Positions 18,849 to 28,341 of a stretch of 64,000 bases of DNA are shown piece after piece (position 1 is the stretch's first letter; each line of letters starts with the position of its first letter). Origin of the DNA: Komagataeibacter sp. FNDCF1 (lineage in GTDB: Bacteria; Pseudomonadota; Alphaproteobacteria; Acetobacterales; Acetobacteraceae); contig NZ_JAIWOT010000001.1 in assembly GCF_021295335.1 (NCBI RefSeq), forward strand, positions 2,650,501 through 2,714,500. Direction: 5' to 3'. A program made the translations under genes and the position numbers. Under the pieces are notes generated by a model that was not told where the DNA came from, ran no database searches, and saw only the letters and a program-made list of their open reading frames with translations.

Positions 18849-21083
18849 ATGAGAGGGCTGGAACTTTCCCTGATCCGTTTCCAGGACCAGATCCGGGGTT
18901 TCTTCAGGCGGCTGTGGCCGCCGGGTGCCACGCCACGGCAGGATCACCTGCGCTGGCTTTACGCGCCCGGGCTCTTCACCTTCGGTTACGCGCTACGCAC
19001 CACCATCACCTCGCTCATCGCGCTGGGCATTGCCCTGTGGTGGGAACTGGGCAGCCCGCAATGGGCGGCGCTGACGGTATGGATGGTGGCCCAGGGCACG
19101 CGCGGCAAGAGTGTGGCCAAGGCGCGGTGGCACCTGTTTGGCATGGTCGTGGGCACCATCTGCGCGGTGCTGCTGGTGGCGGCCTTTCCACAGGCGCCGC
19201 TTATGTTCATCCTCATGCTGGCCGTGGGGATCGGGACATTCTGCTTTATCGGCACGCTGCTGCCCGGCCCCGCCACCATGACCAACTACCGTATCCATGG
19301 CATGCGGGCGAGCGGCTTTACCTACGCCATCATCTCGCTGGACGGGATTGCCGATCCGCAGCACATCTTCATGACCGCCATGTCGCGCGCGACCTATATC
19401 GTGCTGGGCATCGTGCTGGAGAGTACCGTTTCCTCGCTGTTCCAGTTCAAGCTGGAAACACGCGCGCAGGAACGCCTGGCCGCCAATTTCATGACCGCCA
19501 TCAATGGGGCGGGCCAGACGCTGGCCGCCGTGCTGGCAGGTGATTCACAGGTTCTCAAGAAGGCGCGGGGCGTCTTTTCCAACATCACCACGCTGAGTGA
19601 CCAGATCGAATTCGCGGAAGTGGAAATGGGCGCCCACCATGGGCATGAGGGCGACCATGCCCGCGCGGCACTTGCGCGCGTGGCCATGCTGCTTTCACGC
19701 GGGCTGGACCTGGCGGCGCTGATGCAGGGGGCCAACATGGTTCCGGACGCGGCCTTCAACGCGACATCGGCGCAGGTGCAGGCTTTTCTGAAGGATATGG
19801 CATCCCGGCTCGAAGCCAGTGACGACATTGCCCCCGTGCTGGCCCAGCTGGCCGAACTGCAGGCCGCATGCAGGCAGAGTGTTGCCGACTCGCTGGATGA
19901 GGAAATGGGCAGCCCCGGCAGCCCGCATGTCGACCCGCAGCTGGTCAGCCTGCTGTCACAGCAGCGCATGCTCAATACCGCGCTGGGGCAGATGCTGGAG
20001 GAACTGGAACAGGCACTGATCCAGTTTGACGCCAGCCGCAATCCCCTGCTGCACGACCATTTCCATTACCGGATCAAGACATTCCGGGACTGGCAGCAGG
20101 CCTTTACCAACAGCCTGCGGGCATCGGTCACCATTTTCGGGTCCGGTGTCATATGGGTGACCACGTCATGGTCGGCGGGGCTGACATTCATGATGTTCGT
20201 CTCCATCGTGTGCAGCCTGTTCTCCACGCTTGAAAAACCGGCGCTGGCCACGCGGGCCTTTCTGGGTGGGGCCATCATTGCCTCGATCGTGGCCGGGGTG
20301 CTGGTCCTGTGGCGGCTGGCCGAGCCGACCACATACGAGATCATGGCCGTGTGCCTGTTCCTGCCCATGCTGGCGGGGGGGCTGGCCTTTGCCTATCCGG
20401 CGCTGATACTGGGGGCGGTTTCGTACAATCTGTTCCTGCCGATCCTGCTTGGGCCGGGCAATCAGTCCCGGCTGGATGAGGTGGCGTTCTTCAACACCGC
20501 CATGCCGCTGGTGGTGGGGCTGTGGTATGCGATGTGGGCGTTCCGGCTGGTGCTGCCATTCGATACGAACGATATGCGCTGGCAGATGCGTACCGGCATC
20601 CTGCATGGGCTGCGCTATGTCGCGCGCGCACGCACGCTGCCCACCACGCTGTATGTGGTCGAGCATAACGTGGACCGTTTTGTCCGCCTGCTGACCAATG
20701 CGGAAAACACGCCCGACCTGATTATCGACGCCTATCTGCAGGGCATCCTGTCTGCCATGACAATCGGGCTGAACGTTATCCGCCTGCGCGCCATCCTGGA
20801 GCGGCACATGTTTCCAACCGAGGCCCAGCGCGTGGTGGGAGAGATGATGAATCGCATGGCGCAGTTCAGTGGCCGCTATGGCGGGCATTATGGCCGCACC
20901 GCGCGCGCGGCCAAATTCGCCATCGCCCATCTGCAGCAGATCGCGGGGCAGGAGGAGAATCTGGGTGTCAGGCTGGAAATCGACAATGCACTGGCCTGCC
21001 TGTACGTGATTTCCTTTGAACTGGATCACAACCAGAAATTCTTTGATGCCTCCAGTCCCTATCTCGACCCGGTCATGGCCTGA
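18849..21083 (+). CDS. FUSC family transporter (aromatic acid exporter-like)
   Basis: A 744-aa protein of the fusaric acid resistance / AaeB type. Two blocks of about five to six membrane helices (residues roughly 40-190 and 420-580), each followed by a long soluble cytoplasmic region. The first soluble region (about 200-400) is helix-rich and acidic. The FUSC pattern WWELGSPQWAALTVWMV near residue 60 and its counterpart at FGSGVIWVTTSWSAGLTFMM support an internal duplication. Such proteins export aromatic acids or similar compounds. GGGGAGG precedes the ATG. No membrane-fusion (AaeA-type) partner is adjacent. Confidence 0.85.
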   Translation: MRGLELSLIRFQDQIRGFFRRLWPPGATPRQDHLRWLYAPGLFTFGYALRTTITSLIALGIALWWELGSPQWAALTVWMVAQGTRGKSVAKARWHLFGMVVGTICAVLLVAAFPQAPLMFILMLAVGIGTFCFIGTLLPGPATMTNYRIHGMRASGFTYAIISLDGIADPQHIFMTAMSRATYIVLGIVLESTVSSLFQFKLETRAQERLAANFMTAINGAGQTLAAVLAGDSQVLKKARGVFSNITTLSDQIEFAEVEMGAHHGHEGDHARAALARVAMLLSRGLDLAALMQGANMVPDAAFNATSAQVQAFLKDMASRLEASDDIAPVLAQLAELQAACRQSVADSLDEEMGSPGSPHVDPQLVSLLSQQRMLNTALGQMLEELEQALIQFDASRNPLLHDHFHYRIKTFRDWQQAFTNSLRASVTIFGSGVIWVTTSWSAGLTFMMFVSIVCSLFSTLEKPALATRAFLGGAIIASIVAGVLVLWRLAEPTTYEIMAVCLFLPMLAGGLAFAYPALILGAVSYNLFLPILLGPGNQSRLDEVAFFNTAMPLVVGLWYAMWAFRLVLPFDTNDMRWQMRTGILHGLRYVARARTLPTTLYVVEHNVDRFVRLLTNAENTPDLIIDAYLQGILSAMTIGLNVIRLRAILERHMFPTEAQRVVGEMMNRMAQFSGRYGGHYGRTARAAKFAIAHLQQIAGQEENLGVRLEIDNALACLYVISFELDHNQKFFDASSPYLDPVMA

Positions 21084-21456
21084 GCCCGGGCGGGCGGGGC
21101 GGACGTGTCATGCCGTCATCGGCCTGCCGTAACAAAGCCGGCAGGCTTATCTGCTGGATGGCGGGTCTTTTTGATGACGGGAATGCTGGCAGGGCCGTGC
21201 CCGGCGGACTTTTTCTGTCCTGTGCCGTGCCTGCAGACTGGCTATCCCGCGCCGGAACAGGCAGGCAGGGCTGACGCATGGGTGTTGATCCGGAGGGAAT
21301 GGTCATGATCCACGGCATTCGCCGGGGCCAGCGACTGCATTGCCATGATGGATGCCGAGATGGACCAGATATGGCGCACCATAACGGATGGCACGGTGAT
21401 CATCATCAAGCCGTGACAGGTGTGCATCCCCGTTGGGGGAGGAAACTTAAAAAAAG
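21084..21456. other. Intergenic region without recognisable gene
   Basis: About 370 bases between the end of the FUSC gene and the terminator shared with accC. Short open frames on both strands have no protein character or ribosome binding sites. No repeat or RNA gene is evident. Confidence 0.5.
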
Positions 21457-21485
21457 GGCGGCACCGGAATGGTGCCGCCTTTTTT
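21457..21485. terminator. Bidirectional intrinsic terminator (FUSC gene / accC)
   Basis: Perfect 9-bp stem GGCGGCACC / GGTGCCGCC around the loop GGAAT. It has TTTTTT on the plus side and an A-run (about 21449-21455) that supplies U's on the minus strand. It lies 31 bases beyond the accC stop, so it most clearly serves aroQ-accB-accC. Confidence 0.9.
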
Positions 21486-21515
21486 CATGGTTCCTGTTTT
21501 CAGGTGTGGCCGGGT

Positions 21516-22868
21516 TCAGTTCTTTTCCTGCTGCCGGGCCACGAAGTTTTCCAGCCAGTGAATGGTGTAGTCACCCTTGCGGAACTGGGGATCATCCAGA
21601 ATTTTGCGGTGCAGCGGGATGACCGTCTTGACCCCTTCGATCACGAACTCGTCCAGCGCACGGCGCATGCGCTCGATGGCCTCGATCCGGGTGGGCGCGC
21701 GTACGATCAGCTTGGCGATCATGCTGTCGTAATACGGCGGCACACGGTAGCCGGCATACAGTGCGCTATCGATTCGCACCCCCAGCCCGCCGGGCGGGTG
21801 GTAGACGGTAATCGTGCCCGGCGTGGGCATGAATGTCTGCGGGTCCTCGGCGTTGATGCGGCATTCGATCGCATGGCCGGAGAAGTGGATGTCCGACTGG
21901 CTGTAGCCCATCGGCTCGCCTGCGGCGATGCGGATCTGCTCGCGCACCAGATCCACGTCGCACACCATTTCCGTCACCGGATGTTCCACCTGCAGGCGGG
22001 TATTCATCTCGATGAAGCAGAACTGCCCGTCCTGGTACAGGAATTCCAGCGTGCCGGCGTTGCGGTAGCCCAGCTTGGTCAGCGCGGATGTTGCGATCTG
22101 GCCAATCTCGTCACGCTGCTGCGCGGTCAGGGCGGGGGAACCCGCTTCCTCCAGCAGCTTCTGGTGGCGGCGCTGCAGCGAGCAGTCGCGCTCGCCAAAA
22201 TGCACCACGTTGCCATGGGTGTCGGCCATGATCTGCAGTTCGATATGGCGCGGCTTGTCGAGATATTTCTCGAGATAGACCTCATCATTGCCAAAGGCGG
22301 CGCGGGCCTCGGTGCGGGCGACGCTCCATGCCTCTTCCAGGTCGGCCTCGGTGGGGGCGACCTTCATGCCGCGCCCGCCACCACCAGCCGCCGCCTTGAT
22401 CAGCACGGGATAGCCGACCTTCGCCGCCACCTCGCGCGCCTGCTCAAGGCTCTCCAGCGCCCCGTCCGATCCGGGAACCAGCGGCACGCCCAGCGCCATC
22501 ATGGTGGTCTTGGCGGTAATCTTGTCGCCCATCATGCGGATATGTTCCGCCGTCGGCCCGATGAAGGTGATGCCGTGGGCTTCCACCGTTTCGGCAAAAT
22601 CGGCATTTTCCGACAGGAAGCCGTAGCCGGGATGGATGGCGTCCGCCCCGGTGATGGTGGCGGCCGACAGGATGGCCGCGACATTGAGGTACGAGTCGCG
22701 GCTGGCTGGCGGCCCGATACAGACCGCTTCATCCGCCAGGCGGACATACATGGCATCCGTATCCGCCGTGGAATGCACGGCAACGGTGGGAATGCCCAGT
22801 TCACGGCAGGCCCGCAGGATACGCAGGGCGATCTCGCCACGATTGGCGATGAGGATCTTGGAAAACAT
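21516..22868 (-). CDS. accC: Acetyl-CoA carboxylase, biotin carboxylase subunit AccC
   Basis: ATP-dependent carboxylation of biotin on AccB, the first half-reaction of fatty acid synthesis. 450 aa. Order: pre-ATP-grasp domain ([17 protein letters not shown]), ATP-grasp with the glycine-rich [12 protein letters not shown] loop, [11 protein letters not shown], the catalytic [13 protein letters not shown] motif, and the C-terminal biotin carboxylase domain. Its ATG overlaps the accB stop by one base (TAATG), indicating tight translational coupling and matched subunit output. Confidence 0.98.
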   Translation of the reverse strand: MFSKILIANRGEIALRILRACRELGIPTVAVHSTADTDAMYVRLADEAVCIGPPASRDSYLNVAAILSAATITGADAIHPGYGFLSENADFAETVEAHGITFIGPTAEHIRMMGDKITAKTTMMALGVPLVPGSDGALESLEQAREVAAKVGYPVLIKAAAGGGGRGMKVAPTEADLEEAWSVARTEARAAFGNDEVYLEKYLDKPRHIELQIMADTHGNVVHFGERDCSLQRRHQKLLEEAGSPALTAQQRDEIGQIATSALTKLGYRNAGTLEFLYQDGQFCFIEMNTRLQVEHPVTEMVCDVDLVREQIRIAAGEPMGYSQSDIHFSGHAIECRINAEDPQTFMPTPGTITVYHPPGGLGVRIDSALYAGYRVPPYYDSMIAKLIVRAPTRIEAIERMRRALDEFVIEGVKTVIPLHRKILDDPQFRKGDYTIHWLENFVARQQEKN

Positions 22869-23326
22869 TACTCTATGATGACCAGCGCTTCGCCGAATTC
22901 GACCGGTTCACCCGATTCGATCAGCACCTTGCTCAGCGTGCCCGCGCGGGGTGCCTTGATCTGGTTGAAGGTCTTCATCGCCTCGATCAGCAGCAGGGTC
23001 TGGCCCGCGGTGACCTGCTGGCCTTCGGTCACGAAAGGGGGAGAGGACGGGTCGGGCGCCAGATAGGCCACGCCCACCATGGGGCTGGTCACGGCACCGG
23101 GGTGCTTGGACAGGTCGCCAACGGGGGCCGCCGCAGGGGCTGCAGGCGCTGCCGCGGGGGCCGCCACGGGTGCCGGGGCCGGCACGGCATGGGCCACGGG
23201 TGCCGCCGCGCGGACGACACGGATGCGGTTGTCCTTTTCCGCGATCTCGATTTCGGTCAGGCCGGTATCGGTCAGAATCTCAGCCAATGCCCGAATGGCA
23301 TCCGCATCCACGAGCAGTCGGCTCAT
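22868..23326 (-). CDS. accB: Biotin carboxyl carrier protein AccB
   Basis: A 152-aa carrier: N-terminal region ([15 protein letters not shown]), an Ala/Pro-rich flexible linker, and a C-terminal biotinyl domain with the target lysine in EAMKTFN. The usual AMKM context is AMKT here; the biotinyl Lys itself is kept. The start overlaps the aroQ stop by 4 bases (ATGA), and its own stop overlaps the accC start. It is the middle gene of the typical alphaproteobacterial aroQ-accB-accC operon. Confidence 0.97.
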   Translation of the reverse strand: MSRLLVDADAIRALAEILTDTGLTEIEIAEKDNRIRVVRAAAPVAHAVPAPAPVAAPAAAPAAPAAAPVGDLSKHPGAVTSPMVGVAYLAPDPSSPPFVTEGQQVTAGQTLLLIEAMKTFNQIKAPRAGTLSKVLIESGEPVEFGEALVIIE

Positions 23327-23778
23327 TGATCGTCCTCGTCCAGAATCATGTCTGTCATGGCCTGAAGCGCCAGTGCATATCCCCGTACGCCCAGCCCGCA
23401 TATGACGCCAATGGCGGCGCGGGAGACATAGGAGTGATGACGGAAGGCTTCACGGCGGTGAATGTTGGAGATGTGCACCTCGATCACGGGCAGATCAACG
23501 GCAAGAAGCGCATCGAGGATCGCAACCGAGGTATGGGAATAGGCCGCCGGGTTGATGATGATGCCGCGTGCGCGGCCCCGGCATTCCTGTATCCATGAAA
23601 CGAGTTCCCCCTCACCATTCGTCTGGCGGAAGTCGATGGCCACGTCCAGCCGTTCGGCGGCCTGGACACAGACCTGTTCCACGTCATCAAGCGTGGCACG
23701 ACCATATATCTCGGGCTGCCGGAGTCCGAGCATGTTGAGGTTGGGGCCGTTCAGCACGGCAATAAGGGGGCGCTCCAT
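23323..23778 (-). CDS. aroQ: Type II 3-dehydroquinate dehydratase AroQ
   Basis: Shikimate pathway: 3-dehydroquinate to 3-dehydroshikimate through an enolate. The 151-aa length is typical of the dodecameric type II enzyme. The N-terminal signature [17 protein letters not shown] contains the flexible catalytic loop, [10 protein letters not shown] is in the active site, and [20 protein letters not shown] carries the catalytic His region. I place the start at 23778 (MERPLIAV); upstream in-frame ATGs add unrelated residues. First gene of aroQ-accB-accC. Confidence 0.97.
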   Translation of the reverse strand: MERPLIAVLNGPNLNMLGLRQPEIYGRATLDDVEQVCVQAAERLDVAIDFRQTNGEGELVSWIQECRGRARGIIINPAAYSHTSVAILDALLAVDLPVIEVHISNIHRREAFRHHSYVSRAAIGVICGLGVRGYALALQAMTDMILDEDDQ

Positions 23779-23995
23779 GATGCACGCGCCTAGCACGCTC
23801 GCCGCCGTGTTCCAAGTCTGTTGATGCGCGCCGTGGCCCGCATGTACGTTCTTTGCGCCATCCGTGGCCGCCCTGCATGCAGGCGGAACCGGGGCGTGCG
23901 TCCATAATGATAGGATATTGGACCATGTCGTGCTATGCCGGGGCATGACAGGGCATTCGGGACATCAGGCCAGTGGCGCGGAAACCGGCCAGGCC

Positions 23996-24493
23996 ATGAC
24001 GGTACGGCGGGCATGGTCGGTTGTCATGGCCTGCCTGATGCTGACGGCGTCGGGGGCCGTGAATGTGGCCTGTGCCGTGGCGCGGCACGGTGCGGTCATG
24101 GGGCGGCACGGCGGGCGCGGCGTGATGCGGCGGCCGCCCGTCATGTCACGCGTGCCCCCGCACTGGAGCCAGCACGGGCTGGCAAGCTGGTATGGCACCG
24201 GCCGGCAACTGGGTCATGCCACGGCATCGGGTGAGATGTTCGACCCCGACGCCCTGACGGCGGCCCACACCCAGTTGCCGCTCGGCACGCGGCTGCTTGT
24301 CCATTCACGACGGACCGGGCGGTCGGTCGTGGTGCGTGTCAATGACAGGGGGCCGTTCCGTGGCCACCGCATCCTTGATCTCTCGCCCGAGGCGGCGCGC
24401 CAGCTTGGCATTCTGGGCGTGGGCACGGCCCCGGTCGACATAGAACCCGCCGACATGGCTGCGGATGAGGAGGTGGCCAGCGCGCCGCGCTGA
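23996..24493 (+). CDS. RlpA-like double-psi beta-barrel protein
   Basis: A 165-aa exported protein. A hydrophobic N-terminus (about residues 8-28) is followed by an Arg/Gly linker and an RlpA DPBB domain with GLASWYG, TASGEMFDPDALTAAH, LPLGTRLLV, VVRVNDRGPF and ILDLSPEAARQLG, all family motifs including the catalytic-type Asp of RlpA lytic transglycosylases. No SPOR domain follows, and the lipobox around the cysteine of NVAC is poor, so it may be soluble periplasmic. An alternative ATG at 23945 exists. Likely acts on peptidoglycan at the septum. Confidence 0.88.
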   Translation: MTVRRAWSVVMACLMLTASGAVNVACAVARHGAVMGRHGGRGVMRRPPVMSRVPPHWSQHGLASWYGTGRQLGHATASGEMFDPDALTAAHTQLPLGTRLLVHSRRTGRSVVVRVNDRGPFRGHRILDLSPEAARQLGILGVGTAPVDIEPADMAADEEVASAPR

Positions 24494-24506
24494 TCCACGC
24501 CCGCAC

Positions 24507-25448
24507 CTACAGTTTCTGGTGCTTGGTCCAGCCTTCCATGTTGCTGTCGGGTGAGCAGCGCAGCTGCATCTCGATTTCCAGCCCGGCATTCAGTTCCGCG
24601 CCCAGCAGCACGACATAGGCCGAGACATAGAACCACATCATGATGGCGATGAACGCCCCCAGCGGCCCGTATGTGGCGCTGTAGCCCGCAATGTGGCTGA
24701 CATAATAGGAAAACCCGGTGGACGAGAGCAGCCACAGCATCGTGGCCCCGACCGAGCCGGGCAGGATGCAGCGCCAGTAGGTATGGGGCCGGTTCGGCCC
24801 GAAACGGTACAGCGCCGAACACAGCGACAGCACGAACAGCAGCATGAGCATGGGCCCCCCCATGCGGATCAGCAGTTCCACCGAGCCCGGCGGCGGCGCA
24901 AGCGAGAGGTGCTGCGGCAGGTAGTCGATCAGGAACGGCAGCCCCACCATGAGCGCAAGCGTAAGGATTCCCCCGCAGATCGAGCAGAAGGTCAGCGCCA
25001 TGCCCATGGCCTGGAAGCGCAGGAAGCTGCGTGTCTCGGGGGTATTGTAGGCCACGTTCATCGCCATGATCAGCGAACGCGTGGCCGCCGAGGCCGACCA
25101 TGTGGCGATCGTGGTCGACACGATCAGGTTGAACGTGAGGGAGGAATGCGATTCGGCCACCAGCAGGTGGATCCGGTCGCCGATCACATCATAGGCGGAG
25201 GGCGGCAGCAGGTTGCGCAGCACGACAAGCTGCGGCTCCACCGTCTGCAGGTCGAACAGAAGCCCGTAGAGCGAGATGAGCGTACTCATGGCCGGAAACA
25301 GCGAGAGGGTGGCATAGAACGCGCACCCCGCCGCAGCCAGCGTGATCTGGTCGGATACGATGTTGTGGGCAACCTGCCGCAGCACCTTCTTGACCTGGGT
25401 CCAGGAAAACTGGGGCAGGTGGGGGGGTGGTGACGTGGTTTCCGTCAT
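24507..25448 (-). CDS. YihY/BrkB family membrane protein
   Basis: About 313 aa with six predicted helices. The family pattern is clear: FYATLSLFPAMSTLISLYGLL in the first core helix (residues about 40-65), IMAMNVAYNTPETRSF, LPGSVGATMLWLLSSTGFSYYV, and YGPLGAFIAIMMWFYVSAYVVLLGAELNA. Long annotated as virulence factor BrkB or as ribonuclease BN (incorrectly); the function is unsettled. ATG 25448 is taken as start; an in-frame TTG at 25478 would add ten residues. It converges with the RlpA-like gene with 13 bases between stops. Confidence 0.88.
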   Translation of the reverse strand: MTETTSPPPHLPQFSWTQVKKVLRQVAHNIVSDQITLAAAGCAFYATLSLFPAMSTLISLYGLLFDLQTVEPQLVVLRNLLPPSAYDVIGDRIHLLVAESHSSLTFNLIVSTTIATWSASAATRSLIMAMNVAYNTPETRSFLRFQAMGMALTFCSICGGILTLALMVGLPFLIDYLPQHLSLAPPPGSVELLIRMGGPMLMLLFVLSLCSALYRFGPNRPHTYWRCILPGSVGATMLWLLSSTGFSYYVSHIAGYSATYGPLGAFIAIMMWFYVSAYVVLLGAELNAGLEIEMQLRCSPDSNMEGWTKHQKL

Positions 25449-25559
25449 ATCGATTTCAGTGGATGTGGAACCAATCAAGGGGGGCTTCTTGTCCTGCTGT
25501 GAAGTCTGGGGCGCCGGCCGGAAATCAGGGCCGGCCCCTGTGTGTATTGTGCCACGATG

Positions 25560-25832
25560 ATGTGAGCCTAGGCTAAAAACTGCGTAACGGGATGATTTTT
25601 CTATTGCATGGCGCGCGTATTGTCCTCATATGCGCTTCCTACGCAACAACGCACGTGCCACTGGCCCTCTGAGGTTACGCAACGACGTCAAGCGTTCTGG
25701 CAATCGGGCCGCCACGCAGGTGGGGGTCCTTATTGGTCGCTGGTCCGTTAGACCGTTTCGCAACATCTGTCCGTTTGTGCAATTCCAGAATTGTATTCAT
25801 TCGGGCGGCAGAACAGAAGGGATTTGGGTGCG
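25560..25832 (+). promoter_or_regulatory. Long leader of the decarboxylase gene (candidate speF-type leader RNA)
   Basis: About 270 bases without a convincing gene directly upstream of the ornithine/lysine-type decarboxylase. Three near-identical segments, TACGCAAC at 25640 and 25676 and TTCGCAAC at 25757, recur in it. A 68-codon frame starting at 25630 begins MRFLRNNARA and is Arg/Asn-rich, but has no Shine-Dalgarno site. A conserved RNA motif named speF is known upstream of ornithine decarboxylase genes in alphaproteobacteria. I infer that this leader may be a member, but cannot match its consensus by eye. Confidence 0.5.
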
Positions 25833-26963
25833 ATGACTCCCAAAATCGCTCGTTATCTGGCTGAGCAGTCCCCTGCAACGCCTTGCCTTGTCGTTGACGT
25901 TGACCGGGTGGAGGAACGCTATCGCGCCCTGCGTGAAGCGCTGCCGCTGGCCCGGATATATTATGCGGTCAAGGCAAATCCCGCCAATCCGATTCTCAGC
26001 CGTCTCGTCAGCCTTGGCTCGGCATTCGATGCCGCGTCGTGGGAAGAGATTTCCATGTGCCTCGAAGCGGGGGCCCGCCCGGCGGACATCTCGTTCGGCA
26101 ACACGGTAAAGAAGGCGTCCAACATCGCCCGCGCCCACAAGGCGGGCGTGGACATGTTTGCCTTCGACTGCGCCGAGGAACTGGACAAGCTGGCCCGCCA
26201 CGCGCCGGGATCGCGCGTCTACTGCCGCCTGATCGTGGAAAACGAAGGGGCGGACTGGCCGCTGTCACGCAAGTTTGGCACCACGCTGGACAATGCGCGT
26301 GATCTCATGCTGCGCGCCCGTGACCTGGGGCTGGACCCGTATGGCCTGTCCTTCCACGTTGGCAGCCAGCAGACGGAAACCGGGGCGTATGAAGCCGCGA
26401 TCTCGCGTGTCGGCATGCTGTTCACCGACCTTAAGGCGGCGGGGCTTGACCTGCGCATGGTCAATCTGGGTGGCGGATTCCCCATCCGCTACCGTGATGA
26501 CGTACCGGGCATCGACCGCTTCGCGGTGGCGATCAGCCACGCCATGACCGAGCATTTCGGCAATGACCTGCCGGAAATGATCATCGAGCCGGGCCGCTTC
26601 ATGGTGGGGGACGCGGGTGTGGTCTCGTCGGAAGTGGTGCTGGTCAGCCGTCGTGGCATGGAAGATGGCGTGCGTTGGGTCTATCTCGACATCGGGCGTT
26701 TCGGTGGCCTGGCCGAGACCGAGGGCGAGGCCATCCGCTACGGCATCCGCACCCCGCATGATGGCATGGCAACCGGCCCGGTCGCCATTGCCGGCCCCAC
26801 CTGCGATGGCGCGGACATCATGTATGAAAAAACCCCTTATGCCCTGCCGCTGGGGCTGGAGTCGGGGGACCGGATCGAACTGCTGTCCACCGGTGCGTAT
26901 GTCTCGACCTACTGCTCCACCGGGTTCAATGGGCTCAAGCCGATCATGGAACACTATATCTGA
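25833..26963 (+). CDS. Type III PLP-dependent ornithine (or lysine) decarboxylase
   Basis: A 376-aa alanine-racemase-fold decarboxylase that would make putrescine from ornithine (or cadaverine from lysine). Visible: YYAVKANP with the PLP Schiff-base lysine (about residue 51), the HVGSQ motif, VNLGGGFP phosphate-binding loop, EPGRFMVGDAG, and the dimer-interface active-site GPTCDGADIM with the catalytic Cys. This matches eukaryotic-type ornithine decarboxylases common in alphaproteobacteria. The short length argues against arginine decarboxylase or LysA. GAAGGG lies upstream of ATG 25833. The long leader suggests polyamine-responsive control. Confidence 0.9.
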   Translation: MTPKIARYLAEQSPATPCLVVDVDRVEERYRALREALPLARIYYAVKANPANPILSRLVSLGSAFDAASWEEISMCLEAGARPADISFGNTVKKASNIARAHKAGVDMFAFDCAEELDKLARHAPGSRVYCRLIVENEGADWPLSRKFGTTLDNARDLMLRARDLGLDPYGLSFHVGSQQTETGAYEAAISRVGMLFTDLKAAGLDLRMVNLGGGFPIRYRDDVPGIDRFAVAISHAMTEHFGNDLPEMIIEPGRFMVGDAGVVSSEVVLVSRRGMEDGVRWVYLDIGRFGGLAETEGEAIRYGIRTPHDGMATGPVAIAGPTCDGADIMYEKTPYALPLGLESGDRIELLSTGAYVSTYCSTGFNGLKPIMEHYI

Positions 26964-26997
26964 ACCCTGTTCCCGAAATGCCCTGCTGAAATGTAGG

Positions 26998-27075
26998 GAT
27001 GTTTCTGGTGAAGCTTTTTTCAGAAAGCTTCACGGAACGCCGCCTTTTTTCAAAAAGGCGGCGTCCAAGAACTTG
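26998..27075 (-). repeat. Intergenic three-arm repeat, copy B (reverse)
   Basis: 78-bp copy in the opposite orientation to copy A. It runs GATGTTTCTGGT, then arm GAAGCTTT...AAAGCTTC, a spacer, arm GCCGCC...GGCGGC, and ends TCCAAGAACTTG. The A/T-rich flank on its right, read on the minus strand, is TTGATAAAAATTAC, like the left flank of copy E. It starts 35 bases after the decarboxylase stop. Confidence 0.85.
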
Positions 27076-27216
27076 TAATTTTTATCAATGAGTTATTTCA
27101 AAACACGCTTTCAGGAAGAATGCGATTTCAGGGCGGTGGGACGAAAGTCTTGCCGCCCTGCGTCCATCAGGGGGATACAGGCGGCAGTCCAGTCCAATAC
27201 CGGAGGTATCCCGCCC

Positions 27217-27654
27217 GTGTCCGTTCCCACAATGCTGCGCCGGATTGGCGTATCCGCCGTCCTGATGGGCGTCCTTGCCGCGCGGGCATACGCCACGCCG
27301 GTTCTGGTCCATGCGGAACCGGCGGCGGGCCAGCAGGTGCCTGCGGGCAATGTGGCGGTAAAACTGTCGTTCGACAGCGTGATCGACCCTTTCCGTGCCC
27401 GCCTGCTGCTGCTTGGCCCAAGCGGGGTACCGCAGCTGCTGCCCGCATCGCCTGCGGATGACGAACAGCATGGCCTGGCCACGACCGTGACCCTGACGCC
27501 AGGGCATTACGTGCTGCACTGGCGCATGCGTGGCCAGAGTGGCAGCCCGGTGCAGGGCACGCTGCCATTCGATGTCGGCACCGCTGCGGCCGCGGCAGCC
27601 CCGATAACCGCCCCCGCGACGGTTACGGCCGCCGCCCCGGTATCGGGGAAATAG
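27217..27654 (+). CDS. CopC-domain periplasmic protein
   Basis: A 145-aa exported protein: signal peptide (MLRRIGVSAVLMGVLAARAYA), then a CopC/YobA-type beta-sandwich beginning TPVLVHAEPAAGQQVPAGNV, continuing through VKLSFDSVIDPFRARLLLL and ending GHYVLHWRMRGQSG...GTLPFDV, followed by an Ala/Thr/Pro tail. CopC proteins bind Cu(II) through an N-terminal His after processing; the usual first-residue His is replaced here (mature start probably TPVLVHAE), so copper binding is uncertain. I chose GTG 27217 because GGAGG lies ten bases upstream; ATG 27232 is the alternative. Converges with ccmB. Confidence 0.75.
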   Translation: MSVPTMLRRIGVSAVLMGVLAARAYATPVLVHAEPAAGQQVPAGNVAVKLSFDSVIDPFRARLLLLGPSGVPQLLPASPADDEQHGLATTVTLTPGHYVLHWRMRGQSGSPVQGTLPFDVGTAAAAAAPITAPATVTAAAPVSGK

Positions 27655-27660
27655 CGCGGG

Positions 27661-28341
27661 TCATTCCACCGCGCCCCGCAGGCCCGCGCCCGCCGCCATC
27701 GGGCATAGCGGAATCGCCGCCGCAAGGAACGCCCCCAGCAGTTCAAGGTCGGGCCCCCATGAAAGGCCGGTCTGTGCCGCATCCAGCGCGGCCGCGCCAA
27801 AGATCAGCGCGGGCGTGGTCAGCGGCAGCACCAGCAGGGGGAGCAGCACGCCCCCGCGCCGCGCACCCAGCACCACGGATGCCGCCATCCCGCCAATAAG
27901 CGACAGGATGAGCGTGCCAAGCAGCAGCCCTGTCAGCAGCACCAGCATGCTGGTGGTGGGCATGCCCAGCATGATGGCCAGCGGACCCGCCGCCAGCAGC
28001 AGCGGCAGGCCGGTGGTCAGCCAGTGCGCGATCATCTTCGCCAGCGCGATCAGCGATGGCGGCAGCCCGGTCATGAGCAGTTGGTCAAGCGAGCCGTCCT
28101 CCAGTTCCGAGCCGAACAGCCGGTCCAGTGGCAGGAGTGCGGCCAGCAGCGCGCAGACCCACACAATCCCCGGCGCCATGCGCCGCAGCAGTTCGGGCGA
28201 GGGACCAAGGGCCAGCGGGAACAGCGCGCCGGCCAGGATAAAGAACAGCACGGCCCCCAGCGTATCCGCGCCATGGCGCAGGGCCAGGCGCAGGTCACGT
28301 TCCAGAATGGCCATGATGAGGGAGGGAATCCGGAATGTCAC
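27661..28341 (-). CDS. ccmB: Heme exporter permease CcmB
   Basis: Membrane subunit of the CcmABCD complex that handles heme for cytochrome c maturation (System I). 226 aa with six helices. Signatures are LERDLRLALRHGADTLGAVLFFI at the N-terminus, the LFGSELEDGSLDQLL cytoplasmic segment and LPLLVLPLTTPALIFG. The GTG start overlaps the ccmA stop (GTGA), so the two are coupled; an ATG nine codons in is possible. Other ccm genes are absent from the window. Confidence 0.95.
   Translation of the reverse strand: MTFRIPSLIMAILERDLRLALRHGADTLGAVLFFILAGALFPLALGPSPELLRRMAPGIVWVCALLAALLPLDRLFGSELEDGSLDQLLMTGLPPSLIALAKMIAHWLTTGLPLLLAAGPLAIMLGMPTTSMLVLLTGLLLGTLILSLIGGMAASVVLGARRGGVLLPLLVLPLTTPALIFGAAALDAAQTGLSWGPDLELLGAFLAAAIPLCPMAAGAGLRGAVE

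Noticed and set aside
25630-25836. A 68-codon frame in the decarboxylase leader as an ordinary gene.
   Set aside because: No Shine-Dalgarno site and overlaps the decarboxylase start. Kept only as a possible leader peptide.
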